Shown one piece after another: positions 1-8,857 of a stretch of DNA of 58,068 nt. Both the position numbers and the translations under genes were made by a program. The notes under the pieces are model-generated. The model was not told where the DNA came from and searched no databases. It saw nothing but the letters and a program-made list of their open reading frames with translations. Origin of the DNA: Candidatus Dormiibacterota bacterium (GTDB lineage Bacteria > Chloroflexota > Dormibacteria > Aeolococcales > Aeolococcaceae); assembly GCA_036495095.1 (NCBI GenBank), contig DASXNK010000081.1:1-58068 (forward strand), written 5' to 3'. The first letter of the stretch is position 1, and each line of letters opens with the position of its first letter.

Positions 1-695
1 GGCCGCCGGATCACGGGCTGGGCGACGTTGCGCACCGGGCAGCCTGCGCGCGTCCGGCCCTCCTCGGTGCCGTGGTGCGCGTGCCCGTGCACGGCGAAGT
101 GCGCACCGCCGGCGTCGACGGCGGCACCGAGCAGGTGCACACCGAGATGCTCCCAGATCTCCGGCGGCTCGCCCACCAGGGTGTCCGGCACCGGCGCGTA
201 GTGGGTCAATGCGATGCGCACGTCGGTGTCGAGCTCCTGCAGCGCCGCGGCCAGTCGATCCACCGACTCGGGGCTCTCGACGAGGCCGGACGACGACTCG
301 GTCACCGTCCTCGGGGTCGCACCCGGCTCGAAACCGCCGCCCGTGCCCTTGATCCCGGCGACGCCGGCGCGCACCTCACCGAGGTCGAGCGTCACCGAGC
401 CGCCGTCGAGGACGTGGACACCGATCGCGCGCAGCATGGCGGCGATCTGCGATCCCTCACCGTCGTCGTGGTCGTGATTGCCGAGCACCGCGACGATGGG
501 CACCTTCACATCGGCCAGCTCCTCGCACACCAGCTCTGCCTCGACCGCCCTCCCGGCGTTGGTGAGGTCACCGGCCAGGAGGAGGATGTCCGCATCCGCG
601 GTGACTCGCGCGAGCGCAGCCCGGAGACGCCCAGTCACCGCCTGCGTCATGTGGGTGTCGCCCAGCGCGGCCACCCGAACGGTGCCCGTCGGCAC
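1..695 (-). CDS. Calcineurin-like metallophosphoesterase (partial, C-terminus beyond window)
   Basis: Reading the minus strand from a GTG at 695 gives a protein with the full metallophosphoesterase motif series: GDTHMT near residue 12 (D-x-H), GDLTNAG, GNHDHD, HYAPVPDT and HGHAHHG. These residues bind two metal ions and hydrolyse phosphoesters, and no TM or signal is seen, so it is probably cytosolic. The substrate cannot be told. The start lies one base after the TGA of the symporter gene (697-699), which suggests translational coupling. The reading frame is still open at base 1. Confidence 0.85.
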   Translation of the reverse strand, partial: MPTGTVRVAALGDTHMTQAVTGRLRAALARVTADADILLLAGDLTNAGRAVEAELVCEELADVKVPIVAVLGNHDHDDGEGSQIAAMLRAIGVHVLDGGSVTLDLGEVRAGVAGIKGTGGGFEPGATPRTVTESSSGLVESPESVDRLAAALQELDTDVRIALTHYAPVPDTLVGEPPEIWEHLGVHLLGAAVDAGGAHFAVHGHAHHGTEEGRTRAGCPVRNVAQPVIRR

Positions 696-696
696 C

Positions 697-2229
697 TCAG
701 ACCGCGGTGGCCGGGAGGTAGTCCGCCTCGGTCAGCGCGCCCGTCTGCCGCCGCGAGCCGAGGGCGTAGGCGAGCGCCGAGCCGGCCACCACCACCCCGA
801 GGTTGACGAGGAACGCCACCAGGGCGATGTAGAGCTTGTTCTGCGGCCCGGCGATCGGGAACACGTGGACGGTCGCCTTGAACTTCTCCGCCGAGAGCCA
901 GTAGATCCCGGTGACGATGCCCGCGGCCCAGCCGGCGAGGACCGCCCAGCGGTTGAGCATGGGCACGTAGAGAGCGAGCACCACCGCGGGCAGGGTCTGC
1001 AGGATCAGCACCCCTCCGGCGAGCTGGAAGTTGATGACGTTCTGCTTGTCGATGAACAGGATGAACGCGAGGGCGCCGAACTTCACCACCAGCGAGGCCA
1101 CCTTGGAGGCGGTCGCCTGCTGCGCGTGGGTCGCGCCCCGCGCCAGGAACTCCTTGTAGACGTTGCGGCTGAAGAGGTTGGCGGCGGCGATCGACATCAC
1201 CGACGCGGGCACCAGCGCGCCGATCGCGATGGCGGCGAAGGCGAAGCCCGCCAGCGGCCCCGGGAGCATCTTGTCGATCAGCGCGGGCACCACCCCGTTG
1301 GCGCCCGAGGCCTTGAGCGGCTTGGTACCCGCCGCGATCGCCATGTAGCCGAGCAGTGCGATGAGGCCGAGCATGAAGGAGTACGGGATCAGGTACACGG
1401 CGTTGCGCCGGATCACCCTCTGCCCCTTGGCGGCGAGCACCCCGGTGATCGCGTGGGGATAGAGGAACAGCGCCAGCGCAGAGCCGAGGGCGAGCGACGC
1501 GTAGGCGGCGTACTGGGCACGGCCGATGCTGAGGTAGCTCACCGGCGGCTTCGCCTTCTGGTGCAGCTGCACCTGCTGCACCCTGTCGAAGATGGCGCCG
1601 AACCCGCCCAGCTTGTACGGGATGTAGGTGATGAGGATCAGCACGGTGATGCCGATCAGCGCGTCCTTGACGATCGCGATCAGCGCGGGGGCACGCAGCC
1701 CGCTGACGTAGGTGAAGAGCGCCAGGACCACGAAGGCGGTGATCAGCGCGACATCGACGTTGACGCCCATCTGCTCGATCACGACCTGGATGCCGAAGAT
1801 CTGCAGGGCGATGTACGGCATCGTGGCGACGATGCCGGTGAGCGCGATCGCGAGGGCGAGAAGCCGGCTGTCGAAGCGGTCCTTCACGTAGTCGGAGGCG
1901 GTGACGTAGCCGCGGTTGCGCGACACCTGCCAGAGCTTGGGCATCACCAGGAAGACGATCGGGTAGACGATGATCGTGTAGGGGATGGCGAAGAGGCCGA
2001 TGGCGCCGGTGGCGAACACCGCCGCGGGCACCGCCACGAAGGTGTAGGCGGTGTAGAGGTCGCCGCCGAGCAGGAACCAGGTGATCACGCTGCCGAACTT
2101 CCGGCCGCCCAGGCCCCACTCGTCGAGGTGGTCGAGCCTGGCCCGCCGCCAGCGACCGGCGCCGAAGCCCACCACCGTCACCAGCAGGCTGAGGACGACG
2201 AAGACGCTGAGCTCGGCGCCGTGGACCAC
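697..2229 (-). CDS. Sodium:solute symporter (SSS family, MctP-like)
   Basis: About 510 residues forming a polytopic membrane protein with roughly 13 hydrophobic helices and the SSS-family pattern. The early stretch DEWGLGGRKFGSVITW and the following GGDLYTAYTFVAVP match the sodium-site helix region of this family. It should import a small organic solute, probably a mono- or short carboxylate, using a Na+ gradient. The GTG start at 2229 overlaps the TAG of the DUF3311 gene by one base (TAGTG), the usual arrangement of MctP-type permeases with their small partner. Substrate assignment is by family context only. Confidence 0.88.
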   Translation of the reverse strand: MVHGAELSVFVVLSLLVTVVGFGAGRWRRARLDHLDEWGLGGRKFGSVITWFLLGGDLYTAYTFVAVPAAVFATGAIGLFAIPYTIIVYPIVFLVMPKLWQVSRNRGYVTASDYVKDRFDSRLLALAIALTGIVATMPYIALQIFGIQVVIEQMGVNVDVALITAFVVLALFTYVSGLRAPALIAIVKDALIGITVLILITYIPYKLGGFGAIFDRVQQVQLHQKAKPPVSYLSIGRAQYAAYASLALGSALALFLYPHAITGVLAAKGQRVIRRNAVYLIPYSFMLGLIALLGYMAIAAGTKPLKASGANGVVPALIDKMLPGPLAGFAFAAIAIGALVPASVMSIAAANLFSRNVYKEFLARGATHAQQATASKVASLVVKFGALAFILFIDKQNVINFQLAGGVLILQTLPAVVLALYVPMLNRWAVLAGWAAGIVTGIYWLSAEKFKATVHVFPIAGPQNKLYIALVAFLVNLGVVVAGSALAYALGSRRQTGALTEADYLPATAV

Positions 2230-2441
2230 TACCGATCCCCCCTGTCGCCGATCAGCCGGTAGGCGAGGGTCATCACCAGCGCCCCCGCGCCGATCCAGGC
2301 GAACTGGTACCAGATGAAGAAGGGGACGCCGGAGAGCCGGGGCTCCACCCGGGCGTAGAAGGGTGGATACAGCAGCCCGACGAAGGGCAGCAACAGGAGC
2401 AGGTGGACCCACCGCCCGGTTCCTCGCATCGAACGAAGCAT
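2229..2441 (-). CDS. DUF3311 small membrane protein
   Basis: A 70-residue protein with two predicted membrane helices (about residues 10-26 and 43-63). The linker YPPFYARVEPRLSGVPFF followed by IWYQFAW is the hallmark of DUF3311, a family found almost only directly upstream of MctP-like sodium:solute symporters. It probably acts as a small accessory subunit or stabiliser of the permease. Its stop codon overlaps the permease start, so the two are translated together. The exact biochemical role is not known for the family. Confidence 0.85.
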   Translation of the reverse strand: MLRSMRGTGRWVHLLLLLPFVGLLYPPFYARVEPRLSGVPFFIWYQFAWIGAGALVMTLAYRLIGDRGDR

Positions 2442-2561
2442 AGGGACAGGCGAGAAGGGTGTTCAAGGCCGTGGCCGATCCCGCCGGAGTCGCCACCCGA
2501 TTCACAGGGACTTGACGGCGGCGCGGTACCGTGGGAGGGCCCACCTCTGCCGGAGCCCTCC

Positions 2562-3230
2562 ATGCGCCTTCTCGTCGTCGAGGACGAGACCCCCATCGCC
2601 GATGCCATCGCCCGTGCCCTGCGGCGCACCGGCTACGCGGTCGACGTCGCCTACGACGGCCACCAGGCCCTGGGCGCCGCCGCCGACTCCGACTACGACG
2701 CCGTGCTCCTCGACCTCAACATCCCGGGGGTGGACGGGATGACCGTCTGCCGCGAGATCCGCACCGCCCAGCCGAGCTGCTACATCCTCATGGTCACCGC
2801 CCGCACCGCGATCGGCGACCGGATCGCCGGGCTCGACGCGGGCGCCGACGACTACCTGCCCAAGCCCTTCGACCTCGACGAGCTCCAGGCCCGGCTCCGG
2901 GCCCTCTTCCGGCGCGACCGCGCCGAGGCCCGCCAGCCGGTGCTCGAGCACGGCGACCTGCTGCTCGATCCCGCCCGCCAGCGGGTCACCCGGACGGGGG
3001 TGGAGATCACCCTCAACCGCAAGGAGTACGGGATCCTCGAGTACTTCATGCGCCACCCCGACCGCATCGTCAGCCAGGAGGACCTCCTGGAGCACGTGTG
3101 GGACCGCGAGGCCGACCCCTTCACCAACACGGTGCGGGTCCACATCATGAAGCTGCGCCGCAAGATCAACGATGGATTCGATGGACCACCCCACATCCAC
3201 ACGGTCATCGGGCGCGGCTACCGGCTCTGA
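2562..3230 (+). CDS. OmpR/PhoB-family response regulator
   Basis: 222 residues. A receiver domain occupies residues 1-115, with the acidic pair E7/D8, phospho-acceptor D51 in VLLDLNIPG and the conserved Lys in YLPKPFDL near 101. A winged-helix Trans_reg_C domain follows (about 125-222), with RIVSQEDLLEHVWD and the closing HTVIGRGYRL typical of OmpR regulators. The ATG at 2562 starts directly on the receiver beta-1 strand. The kinase gene starts inside its 3' end, so the pair is one two-component system. The signal and regulon are not evident. Confidence 0.93.
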   Translation: MRLLVVEDETPIADAIARALRRTGYAVDVAYDGHQALGAAADSDYDAVLLDLNIPGVDGMTVCREIRTAQPSCYILMVTARTAIGDRIAGLDAGADDYLPKPFDLDELQARLRALFRRDRAEARQPVLEHGDLLLDPARQRVTRTGVEITLNRKEYGILEYFMRHPDRIVSQEDLLEHVWDREADPFTNTVRVHIMKLRRKINDGFDGPPHIHTVIGRGYRL

Positions 3231-4440
3231 GGCGGCGGCCGAGCCCGCCCGCCGCCGCCGCCCCGCCCGATCGCTCCGCTACCGCCTCACCTTCTGGTAC
3301 GTGGCGCTGCTCGCGCTCGCCGCCGGCATCCTGCTGATCTTCGTGAACGCCGCCGCCCACCTCGCCGGCATCCCCGTCGAGACCCGGCTCTTCCCCGACC
3401 CGGTGACCGGCTTCGTCTACAGCCAGCGGGTGGTCGACGGCGCCGTGGCCACGGCCCGGGCGCAGACCCTGGAGCGGCTCCAGTTCTTCTCCATCCTCGG
3501 CTTCCTGGCGCTGATCGGCGTGGGCGCCGCCGCCGGCGCGGTGGTGGCCGGCCGCGCGCTGCGGCCGATCTCCGAGCTGGTGGCGGTGGCCCGGCGGATC
3601 AGCGACCGCAACCTCAAGGAGCGGATCACCCTCGACCACGCCGACGAGGAGCTGCAGCAGCTGGGCGACGCCTTCAACGACATGGTGGAGCGGCTCGACG
3701 ACGCCTTCGAGCGCCAGCGCCAGTTCGTGGCCGACGCCTCCCACGAGCTCCGCACCCCCCTCACCACCCTCCAGATCGCCCTCGACTCGGTGCGCCTCGA
3801 CCCCGACGCCAGCATCGAGGACTACCGCGAGGTCGCCGACGACGCCAAGGCGGCGACGGTGCGCATCCGCCGGCTCGTCGAGGACCTGCTCGCCCTCGCC
3901 GAGGGCGACGGCCCCCTCCCCCAGTCGCGGGTGGACCTGTCCTCGCTCGCCGAGGCGGTGGCCGAGGAGATGGAGCCCCTGGGCGAGCGGCGGGGGGTGC
4001 AGGTGCTCTGCACGGTGAGCTCGGGGACGGTCGTCCTCGGCGACCCCCTCAGCCTGCGCCGGGCGCTCACCAACCTGGTCGAGAACGGCATCCGCTACAA
4101 CCACCGGGGCGGCCACGTGGTCATCGAGGACGCGGGGGTGTCGCCCGAGTGGGTGCAGGTGGCGGTGCGCGACAGCGGCATCGGCATCCCCGCCGAGGAG
4201 CAGGCGAAGGTCTTCGACCGCTTCTACCGGGTCGACCGCAGCCGTTCCCGCGCCGAGGGCGGGAGCGGCCTCGGCCTCAGCATCGTCACCAAGATCGCCG
4301 CCGAGCACGGGGGCCGGATCGACCTCCAGTCCCAGCCGGGGGTCGGCTCCCGCTTCGTGCTCACCCTGCCCGCCTCGCCGACGCCGAATGGCCGGGCCTG
4401 CAGCGCGCCCGCCGCCACCGCCGCCCCCCCCGGCAGCTGA
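3172..4440 (+). CDS. Membrane sensor histidine kinase (HAMP-HisKA-HATPase)
   Basis: About 422 residues: TM1 (roughly 42-62), a short extracytoplasmic loop of about 45 residues, TM2 (about 106-130), a HAMP linker, and a HisKA domain with phosphorylatable His near residue 190 in DASHELRTPLTTLQ. The ATPase domain shows an N-box (NLVENGIRYN), G1 (DSGIGIP), F-box (FDRFYR) and G2 (GGSGLGLSI). The start is uncertain: ATGs at 3172 or 3181 lie within the response regulator gene, and no later start would keep TM1. The small sensor loop resembles envelope-stress or antibiotic sensors, but the ligand is unknown. Confidence 0.92.
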   Translation: MDSMDHPTSTRSSGAATGSEAAAEPARRRRPARSLRYRLTFWYVALLALAAGILLIFVNAAAHLAGIPVETRLFPDPVTGFVYSQRVVDGAVATARAQTLERLQFFSILGFLALIGVGAAAGAVVAGRALRPISELVAVARRISDRNLKERITLDHADEELQQLGDAFNDMVERLDDAFERQRQFVADASHELRTPLTTLQIALDSVRLDPDASIEDYREVADDAKAATVRIRRLVEDLLALAEGDGPLPQSRVDLSSLAEAVAEEMEPLGERRGVQVLCTVSSGTVVLGDPLSLRRALTNLVENGIRYNHRGGHVVIEDAGVSPEWVQVAVRDSGIGIPAEEQAKVFDRFYRVDRSRSRAEGGSGLGLSIVTKIAAEHGGRIDLQSQPGVGSRFVLTLPASPTPNGRACSAPAATAAPPGS

Positions 4441-4527
4441 CCGGCGGCAGGGTCGCGCCACGGGGCGCAGGATGTCGCGCCCTCGCCACGTGCTCAGATT
4501 CTCCAGTAGCGTGGTAACGTTGTAATC

Positions 4528-5070
4528 ATGAAATTCCAGAAGCACTCCGACCCCCCTTCCCTGGAGGCCTCCGAGGCCGCCGCCTGGTTCGCCGGGCGGG
4601 TTCCCGCCGACTGGTTCACCGCCACCCCCGAGGTGAGCGCCGACGCCGAGGAGATCCTCGTCACCGGCACCCTGGGGGATGTCGAGCTGGCCGAGACCGC
4701 CACCGACGCCGAGCGGGCCACCGCCCGCGCCGCCCGCATCGGCGGCTTCCGCCAGGACACCCGCGACCACCGGGTGCGCATCGCCCTCGAGGCCGAGCAC
4801 CGCTTCGGTCGCAAGGTCTCCTGGGGAGCCGTCTGCGGTGACCGGCGCGAGCTCTTCACCACCCTCAGCGTCCCCTTCATGACCCGGCTGCGGATGCCGG
4901 AGCGGGAGGTGCTCGACACCCTGGTCGAGGCCGGGGTGGCGCGCAGCCGCAGCGAGGCGCTGGCGTGGTGCGTCCGCCTCGTCGGCCGCAACCAGGCCGA
5001 GTGGATCGAGAACCTCCGCACCGCGCTCGGAGCGGTGGGCAGGGCCCGCGCCGAGGGGCCGGAGGCGTAG
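4528..5070 (+). CDS. Uncharacterised protein with a ribbon-helix-helix-like C-terminal segment
   Basis: 180 residues with no family I can name. The C-terminal third (about residues 113-155) reads MRMPEREVLDTLVEAGVARS followed by RSEALAWCVRLV, the strand-helix-helix pattern of ribbon-helix-helix DNA-binding proteins (hydrophobic strand, then G-x-A-x-SRSEAL). The N-terminal half is acidic and Ala-rich. No TM or signal sequence is visible. The gene stands between a two-component pair and an HtrA-like protease, with the protease ATG only 9 bases beyond its stop, so they may be cotranscribed. Being a DNA-binding or stress regulator is inference. Confidence 0.7.
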   Translation: MKFQKHSDPPSLEASEAAAWFAGRVPADWFTATPEVSADAEEILVTGTLGDVELAETATDAERATARAARIGGFRQDTRDHRVRIALEAEHRFGRKVSWGAVCGDRRELFTTLSVPFMTRLRMPEREVLDTLVEAGVARSRSEALAWCVRLVGRNQAEWIENLRTALGAVGRARAEGPEA

Positions 5071-5078
5071 CGACGGCG

Positions 5079-6059
5079 ATGGCGCTCGCCCACGATCCGC
5101 GGGACGATCCCGCCGGCGCCGCCGCGCTCGACGCCTACTCGGCGGTGGTCACCACCGTGGCGGAGCGGATGCTCCGCTCGGTGGCCGGCCTCCGCGTCGA
5201 CCGGCGCGTCCCCGGGGGCGGCGTCCGCCCCGCCGGGGGCGGCTCGGCGGTCGTGCTCACCCCCGACGGCCACCTGCTCACCTCGGCGCACGTCGTCGAG
5301 GGGTCGCGCGGGGGCGTCGCCGCCTTCCTCGACGGCCGTGAGCTCGCGTTCACGGTGGTGGGCAGCGACCGGCTCTCCGACCTCGCCGTGGTGCGGGTCG
5401 GCGCCCACGACCTCGTGCCCGCCACCCTCGGCGACGCCGACCGGCTCCGGGTCGGCCAGCTGGTGGTCGCCGTCGGCACCCCGCTCGGCTACGGCGGCTC
5501 GGTCACCGCCGGGGTGGTGAGCGCGCTGGGACGCTCGATGGTCACCCGGTCGGGGACGGTGAGCCGGGTGGTGGAGAACGTCATCCAGACCGACGCCGCG
5601 CTCAACCCCGGCAACTCCGGGGGCGCGCTCGCCGACAGCGCCGGCCGGCTGGTCGGGGTCAACACCGCGGTCGCCGGCGTGGGTCTCGGCCTGGCGGTCC
5701 CGGTCAACGAGGTCACCCAGCGCATCCTCGGAGAGCTGCTCGCCGCGGGGCGGGTGCGCCGCGCCTATCTCGGGGTCGCCGGGGCCACCCGGCCGCTGCC
5801 GCCGCGCACCGCCCGCCAGCTGGGGCGCTCCACCGCCATCGGTGTCGCCGAGGTGGTCGACGGCAGCCCCGCCGCCCGGGCCGGGCTGCGCCCCGGTGAC
5901 CAGCTGCTCGAGGTCGGCGGCATCCCGGTGCGCGACGCCGGCGACCTGCAGCGGCTGATGGTCGGGACCGCGATCGGGCGGCCACTCGCCCTGCAGGTCC
6001 TCCAGGACGGCCGGCTGGTCGAGCTCAGCGCCGTCCCCGGCGAGCTCCGCGAGGGCTGA
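5079..6059 (+). CDS. HtrA/DegP-like serine protease with PDZ domain
   Basis: 326 residues. The trypsin-like domain carries the triad His (TSAHVVEG, about residue 70), Asp (LSDLAVVRV, about 100) and Ser (NPGNSGGAL, about 179). A PDZ domain follows (about 225-320; LGVAGATR, then GLRPGDQLLEVGGIPV). This family degrades or refolds damaged proteins. There is no signal peptide or transmembrane anchor at the N-terminus, unusual for HtrA proteins, so it may act in the cytosol. The ATG at 5079 was chosen because it directly follows the preceding gene and leaves a normal domain length. Confidence 0.9.
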   Translation: MALAHDPRDDPAGAAALDAYSAVVTTVAERMLRSVAGLRVDRRVPGGGVRPAGGGSAVVLTPDGHLLTSAHVVEGSRGGVAAFLDGRELAFTVVGSDRLSDLAVVRVGAHDLVPATLGDADRLRVGQLVVAVGTPLGYGGSVTAGVVSALGRSMVTRSGTVSRVVENVIQTDAALNPGNSGGALADSAGRLVGVNTAVAGVGLGLAVPVNEVTQRILGELLAAGRVRRAYLGVAGATRPLPPRTARQLGRSTAIGVAEVVDGSPAARAGLRPGDQLLEVGGIPVRDAGDLQRLMVGTAIGRPLALQVLQDGRLVELSAVPGELREG

Positions 6060-6061
6060 GC

Positions 6062-7342
6062 TCAGCGGGGGACGGTGACCCCCTGGTGCTCGCAGACGAA
6101 GCGCAGCCGCTCCAGCAGGCCCTCGACCACCCGCGGCCAGGTGAACTCGGCGGCGTCGCGGCGGGCGGCGCGGCGCAGCCGCTCGGCGAGCTCGGGCCGC
6201 TCGACCAGACCCCGGAGCGCGGCCGCCACCTCGGCGCCGTCGTCGGTCTCGATCACCACCGCGTTGGCGTAGGGTCGGGCGTACTCCTCGCCGGTCGCAC
6301 CCACCACCGCCACCCCGCCCGCGGCCATCGCCTCCAGCCCCACCAGCCCGAAGGGCTCGTGGCCGGAGTTGGCGAGCACCGCGGTGGCGCCGGCGTAGAT
6401 CGCCGGGATGACGGTGTCGGGGAGGAAGCTACGGAGATGCACCAGGGGGGCGCCGGCGCTGTCGGCGAGCGCGGTCGCCACCGCCGCGGGGCCGTCGATC
6501 GGCTCGAACCAGTCGGCCACGGCGAGCCCGAGGCGGTGGGCGTGGTCGAGGACGTCGCCGCCGAAGGGCTCGATGCCGCCGCGCATCAGCAGCCGGGCGG
6601 GGATGCCGCGGGCGCGCATCGCCGCGATCCCTCCGATCGCCTGGTGCCAGCGCTTGTCGGGGCTGAAGCGGCCGATCTTGAAGGCGAGGCAGGGGCTGCC
6701 GGCGGCACCGGCGATCAGCCCCGCCGCCCTCGGATCGACGGGCTCGAGCGCCGCCTCGGGGATGCCGTTGGGGATCACCAGCGGGTTCACCCCCCGGGGC
6801 AGCATGAGGCCGCGCATGTAGCGGCTGACGGTGGTGACCGCAGCGATGTAGCCGAGCCGGCTCCAGTCGACCCGGTCGAAGCCGAAGGTGTTGTTGGCGT
6901 TCCAGAGCACCGCGCAGCCGTTGCGCAGGCCGAGAGCGTGGAGGAGGTCGCTGGCGGCGAGCGCGGTGCCGGCCGTCTGCCACTCCTCGGCGAGCAACGC
7001 GACGGTGTCACCGCGGCGGGTCGCGGGGCCCACCACCTCGTGGGCGAGCCAGCCGGGGAGGTGCGCCTCGAGATCCGCGATGATCTGCTCCTCGCCCTGG
7101 TAGACCCCGAGCGGATGACCGGAGCTGATCTGCTGGGCCCAGCGCACCAGGCGCACCCCCTGCTCGACCTCCTCGGCAGGCAGGGCGGGATCGCCGGCGA
7201 AGACCAGGGTGGTGCGCACCCCGGCGGCGGCCAGCGCCCGGCAGAGCTCGCGGGCGCGCACCCCCAGCCCGCCCGCCTGGCTGTACCGGTCGGGACCCTC
7301 GAGCGAGAGCATCACCACCTCGAGCCGATCGGGTGGGAGCAT
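6062..7342 (-). CDS. Glycosyltransferase, GT-B fold, family 4-like
   Basis: About 426 residues. The N-terminal domain has the glycine-rich acceptor loop SQAGGLGVRARELCRAL. The C-terminal donor domain has KIGRFSPDKRWHQAI and the nucleotide-sugar signature HEPFGLVGLEAMAAGGVAVV, typical of retaining GT-B transferases. The acceptor and sugar are not evident; the opening LEVVMLSLEGPDRYSQAGGLG resembles starch/glycogen synthase-type enzymes. The ATG at 7342 lies 5 bases after the PAP2 stop, so the two minus-strand genes form an operon, perhaps in glycolipid or envelope glycan synthesis. Confidence 0.85.
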   Translation of the reverse strand: MLPPDRLEVVMLSLEGPDRYSQAGGLGVRARELCRALAAAGVRTTLVFAGDPALPAEEVEQGVRLVRWAQQISSGHPLGVYQGEEQIIADLEAHLPGWLAHEVVGPATRRGDTVALLAEEWQTAGTALAASDLLHALGLRNGCAVLWNANNTFGFDRVDWSRLGYIAAVTTVSRYMRGLMLPRGVNPLVIPNGIPEAALEPVDPRAAGLIAGAAGSPCLAFKIGRFSPDKRWHQAIGGIAAMRARGIPARLLMRGGIEPFGGDVLDHAHRLGLAVADWFEPIDGPAAVATALADSAGAPLVHLRSFLPDTVIPAIYAGATAVLANSGHEPFGLVGLEAMAAGGVAVVGATGEEYARPYANAVVIETDDGAEVAAALRGLVERPELAERLRRAARRDAAEFTWPRVVEGLLERLRFVCEHQGVTVPR

Positions 7343-7347
7343 CGCCG

Positions 7348-7914
7348 CTAGTCCACCGGGACCGGGGGGCGCAGGTGGATCCGGCGCAGACCTCCGTCGA
7401 CCCGGTCGAGCGCCGGCTGCACCCAGGTCAGCGCCCGCCACACCAGCATCGCCGCGAGCGCGCCGATGACGAAGCCCGCGAGCACGTCGCCGGCGTAGTG
7501 GATCCCGGCGATCACCCGCGCCACCCCGACCGCGAGGGCGATCGCCGCGGTCATCAGCGCGGCCGGGCGCCAGGCCATCCATGCCGCCCCGGCGAGGGCG
7601 CCGAGCATGAGCAGGTGGTCGGACGGGAAGGACGAGTCGGTGCCATGGGCGAAGAGCGGCGTGTAGTGGCCGGCGACGAAGGGGCGGGGCCGGTCCCAGA
7701 CCGCGGTGATCAGGGCGCCGATGAGGAGCCCGAGCAGCGCGCCGCCGATCGCGGCGAGCCCGGCACGCAGCCCCTGGGGCCGGCGCCAGACCAGCAGGGC
7801 GACGAGCAGGGAGCCGAAGATCAGGTACTCGGCGGCGAAGCGCACGACGTCGTCGAACGTTCCGGAGCGGCCGGCGAGGTCATGGAGCGAGCTGCTGACG
7901 CTGGCGAGGGGCAT
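7348..7914 (-). CDS. PAP2-superfamily membrane phosphatase
   Basis: 188 residues with about five membrane helices and the three PAP2 motifs: WDRPRPF (K/R-x6-RP region), SFPSDH (PSGH-like) and the ARVIAGIHYAGDV block (R-x5-H-x3-D) with catalytic His. Enzymes of this type remove phosphate from lipid phosphates or undecaprenyl diphosphate on the outer face of the membrane. The Asp in PSDH replaces the usual Gly, a variant also seen in bacterial BcrC-like proteins. It is transcribed with the downstream glycosyltransferase. Confidence 0.85.
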   Translation of the reverse strand: MPLASVSSSLHDLAGRSGTFDDVVRFAAEYLIFGSLLVALLVWRRPQGLRAGLAAIGGALLGLLIGALITAVWDRPRPFVAGHYTPLFAHGTDSSFPSDHLLMLGALAGAAWMAWRPAALMTAAIALAVGVARVIAGIHYAGDVLAGFVIGALAAMLVWRALTWVQPALDRVDGGLRRIHLRPPVPVD

Positions 7915-7975
7915 CGGGGCGAGAGAGTAGCGGAGTAGTCTGTGCGCCGCGTCGGACCACCGGGAGGTCGACACC

Positions 7976-8857
7976 ATGCCGCGCCTCGGAATCGCGACCC
8001 TGATGGCGGCCCTCGCCGTGGGGGCGCTCACCGGGTGCGGGGAGTCGTCCGGCTCCTCGACGGGCACCCAGACCACCACCGGCTCGACCAGCGCCGCGGG
8101 GATGAGCAGCGCCGTCGTGCCGCTGCGCCACGTGCCCAACGGCGAGGCGACGCTCGCCTACGACGCCGCCACCAGGACGCTCACCGTCGAGCTGCGCCTC
8201 ATCGGGCTCGCCCCCAACAGCGTCCATCCCGCCCACATCCACACCGGCCTCTGCGAGAAGCAGGGCCCGGTCGCGTACGCGCTGAACAACGTCCAGGCGG
8301 ACGGCCATGGGGTCGCCGACACGGTCACCGCCGTCGCCAACGTCAAGGAGGGCGGCATCCCCGACGCGGCCTGGTACGTGAACGTCCACAACGGGCCGAA
8401 CCTCACCCCGGACGCGCAGTTCGAGCCGATCGCCTGCGGCGACGTCGCCAACGCCGCCAGGGGCGCCCACGTCGCCGTGAAGCTGCAGCAGGGGCCGCCG
8501 GCGACCAGCCAGCCCAGCAACCCCGATCAGAGCGCCTCGGGGACGGCGCAGCTCACCATCCAGGGGGGCGCGCTCAAGGTCGTGCTCGACGTCACCGGGC
8601 TCCGGCCCTCGAGCGCCCACGCCGTCCACATCCACCTCGGCAGCTGCGCCAACCAGGGAGCCGTGATCCACGGGCTGCCCACCCTGACCGCCGACGCCAG
8701 CGGCCACGCCACCCTGACGGCGACGGTGAACAACGTGAGCTCGATCCCCACCGGAGCCTGGTACCTGAACCTCCACCGCACCACCGCGGTGACCGCGGGT
8801 CAGACCGACTTCGACCCCATCCTCTGCGGCGACATCGGGGGCGCCTCCGGCTACTGA
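7976..8857 (+). CDS. CHRD-domain lipoprotein with duplicated domain
   Basis: 293 residues. The signal sequence ends in the lipobox LTGC (Cys about residue 20), so it should be a lipid-anchored extracellular protein. After a Ser/Thr linker come two tandem copies of a CHRD-like beta domain: HPAHIHTGLCEKQG ... AWYVNVHNG ... IACGDV and HAVHIHLGSCANQG ... AWYLNLHRT ... ILCGDI. Each copy has a His-x-His pair and two Cys, which could bind metal or form a disulphide. CHRD domains are of unknown biochemical role in bacteria. The 3' end overlaps the convergent LppP/LprE-like gene by 7 bases. Confidence 0.85.
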   Translation: MPRLGIATLMAALAVGALTGCGESSGSSTGTQTTTGSTSAAGMSSAVVPLRHVPNGEATLAYDAATRTLTVELRLIGLAPNSVHPAHIHTGLCEKQGPVAYALNNVQADGHGVADTVTAVANVKEGGIPDAAWYVNVHNGPNLTPDAQFEPIACGDVANAARGAHVAVKLQQGPPATSQPSNPDQSASGTAQLTIQGGALKVVLDVTGLRPSSAHAVHIHLGSCANQGAVIHGLPTLTADASGHATLTATVNNVSSIPTGAWYLNLHRTTAVTAGQTDFDPILCGDIGGASGY

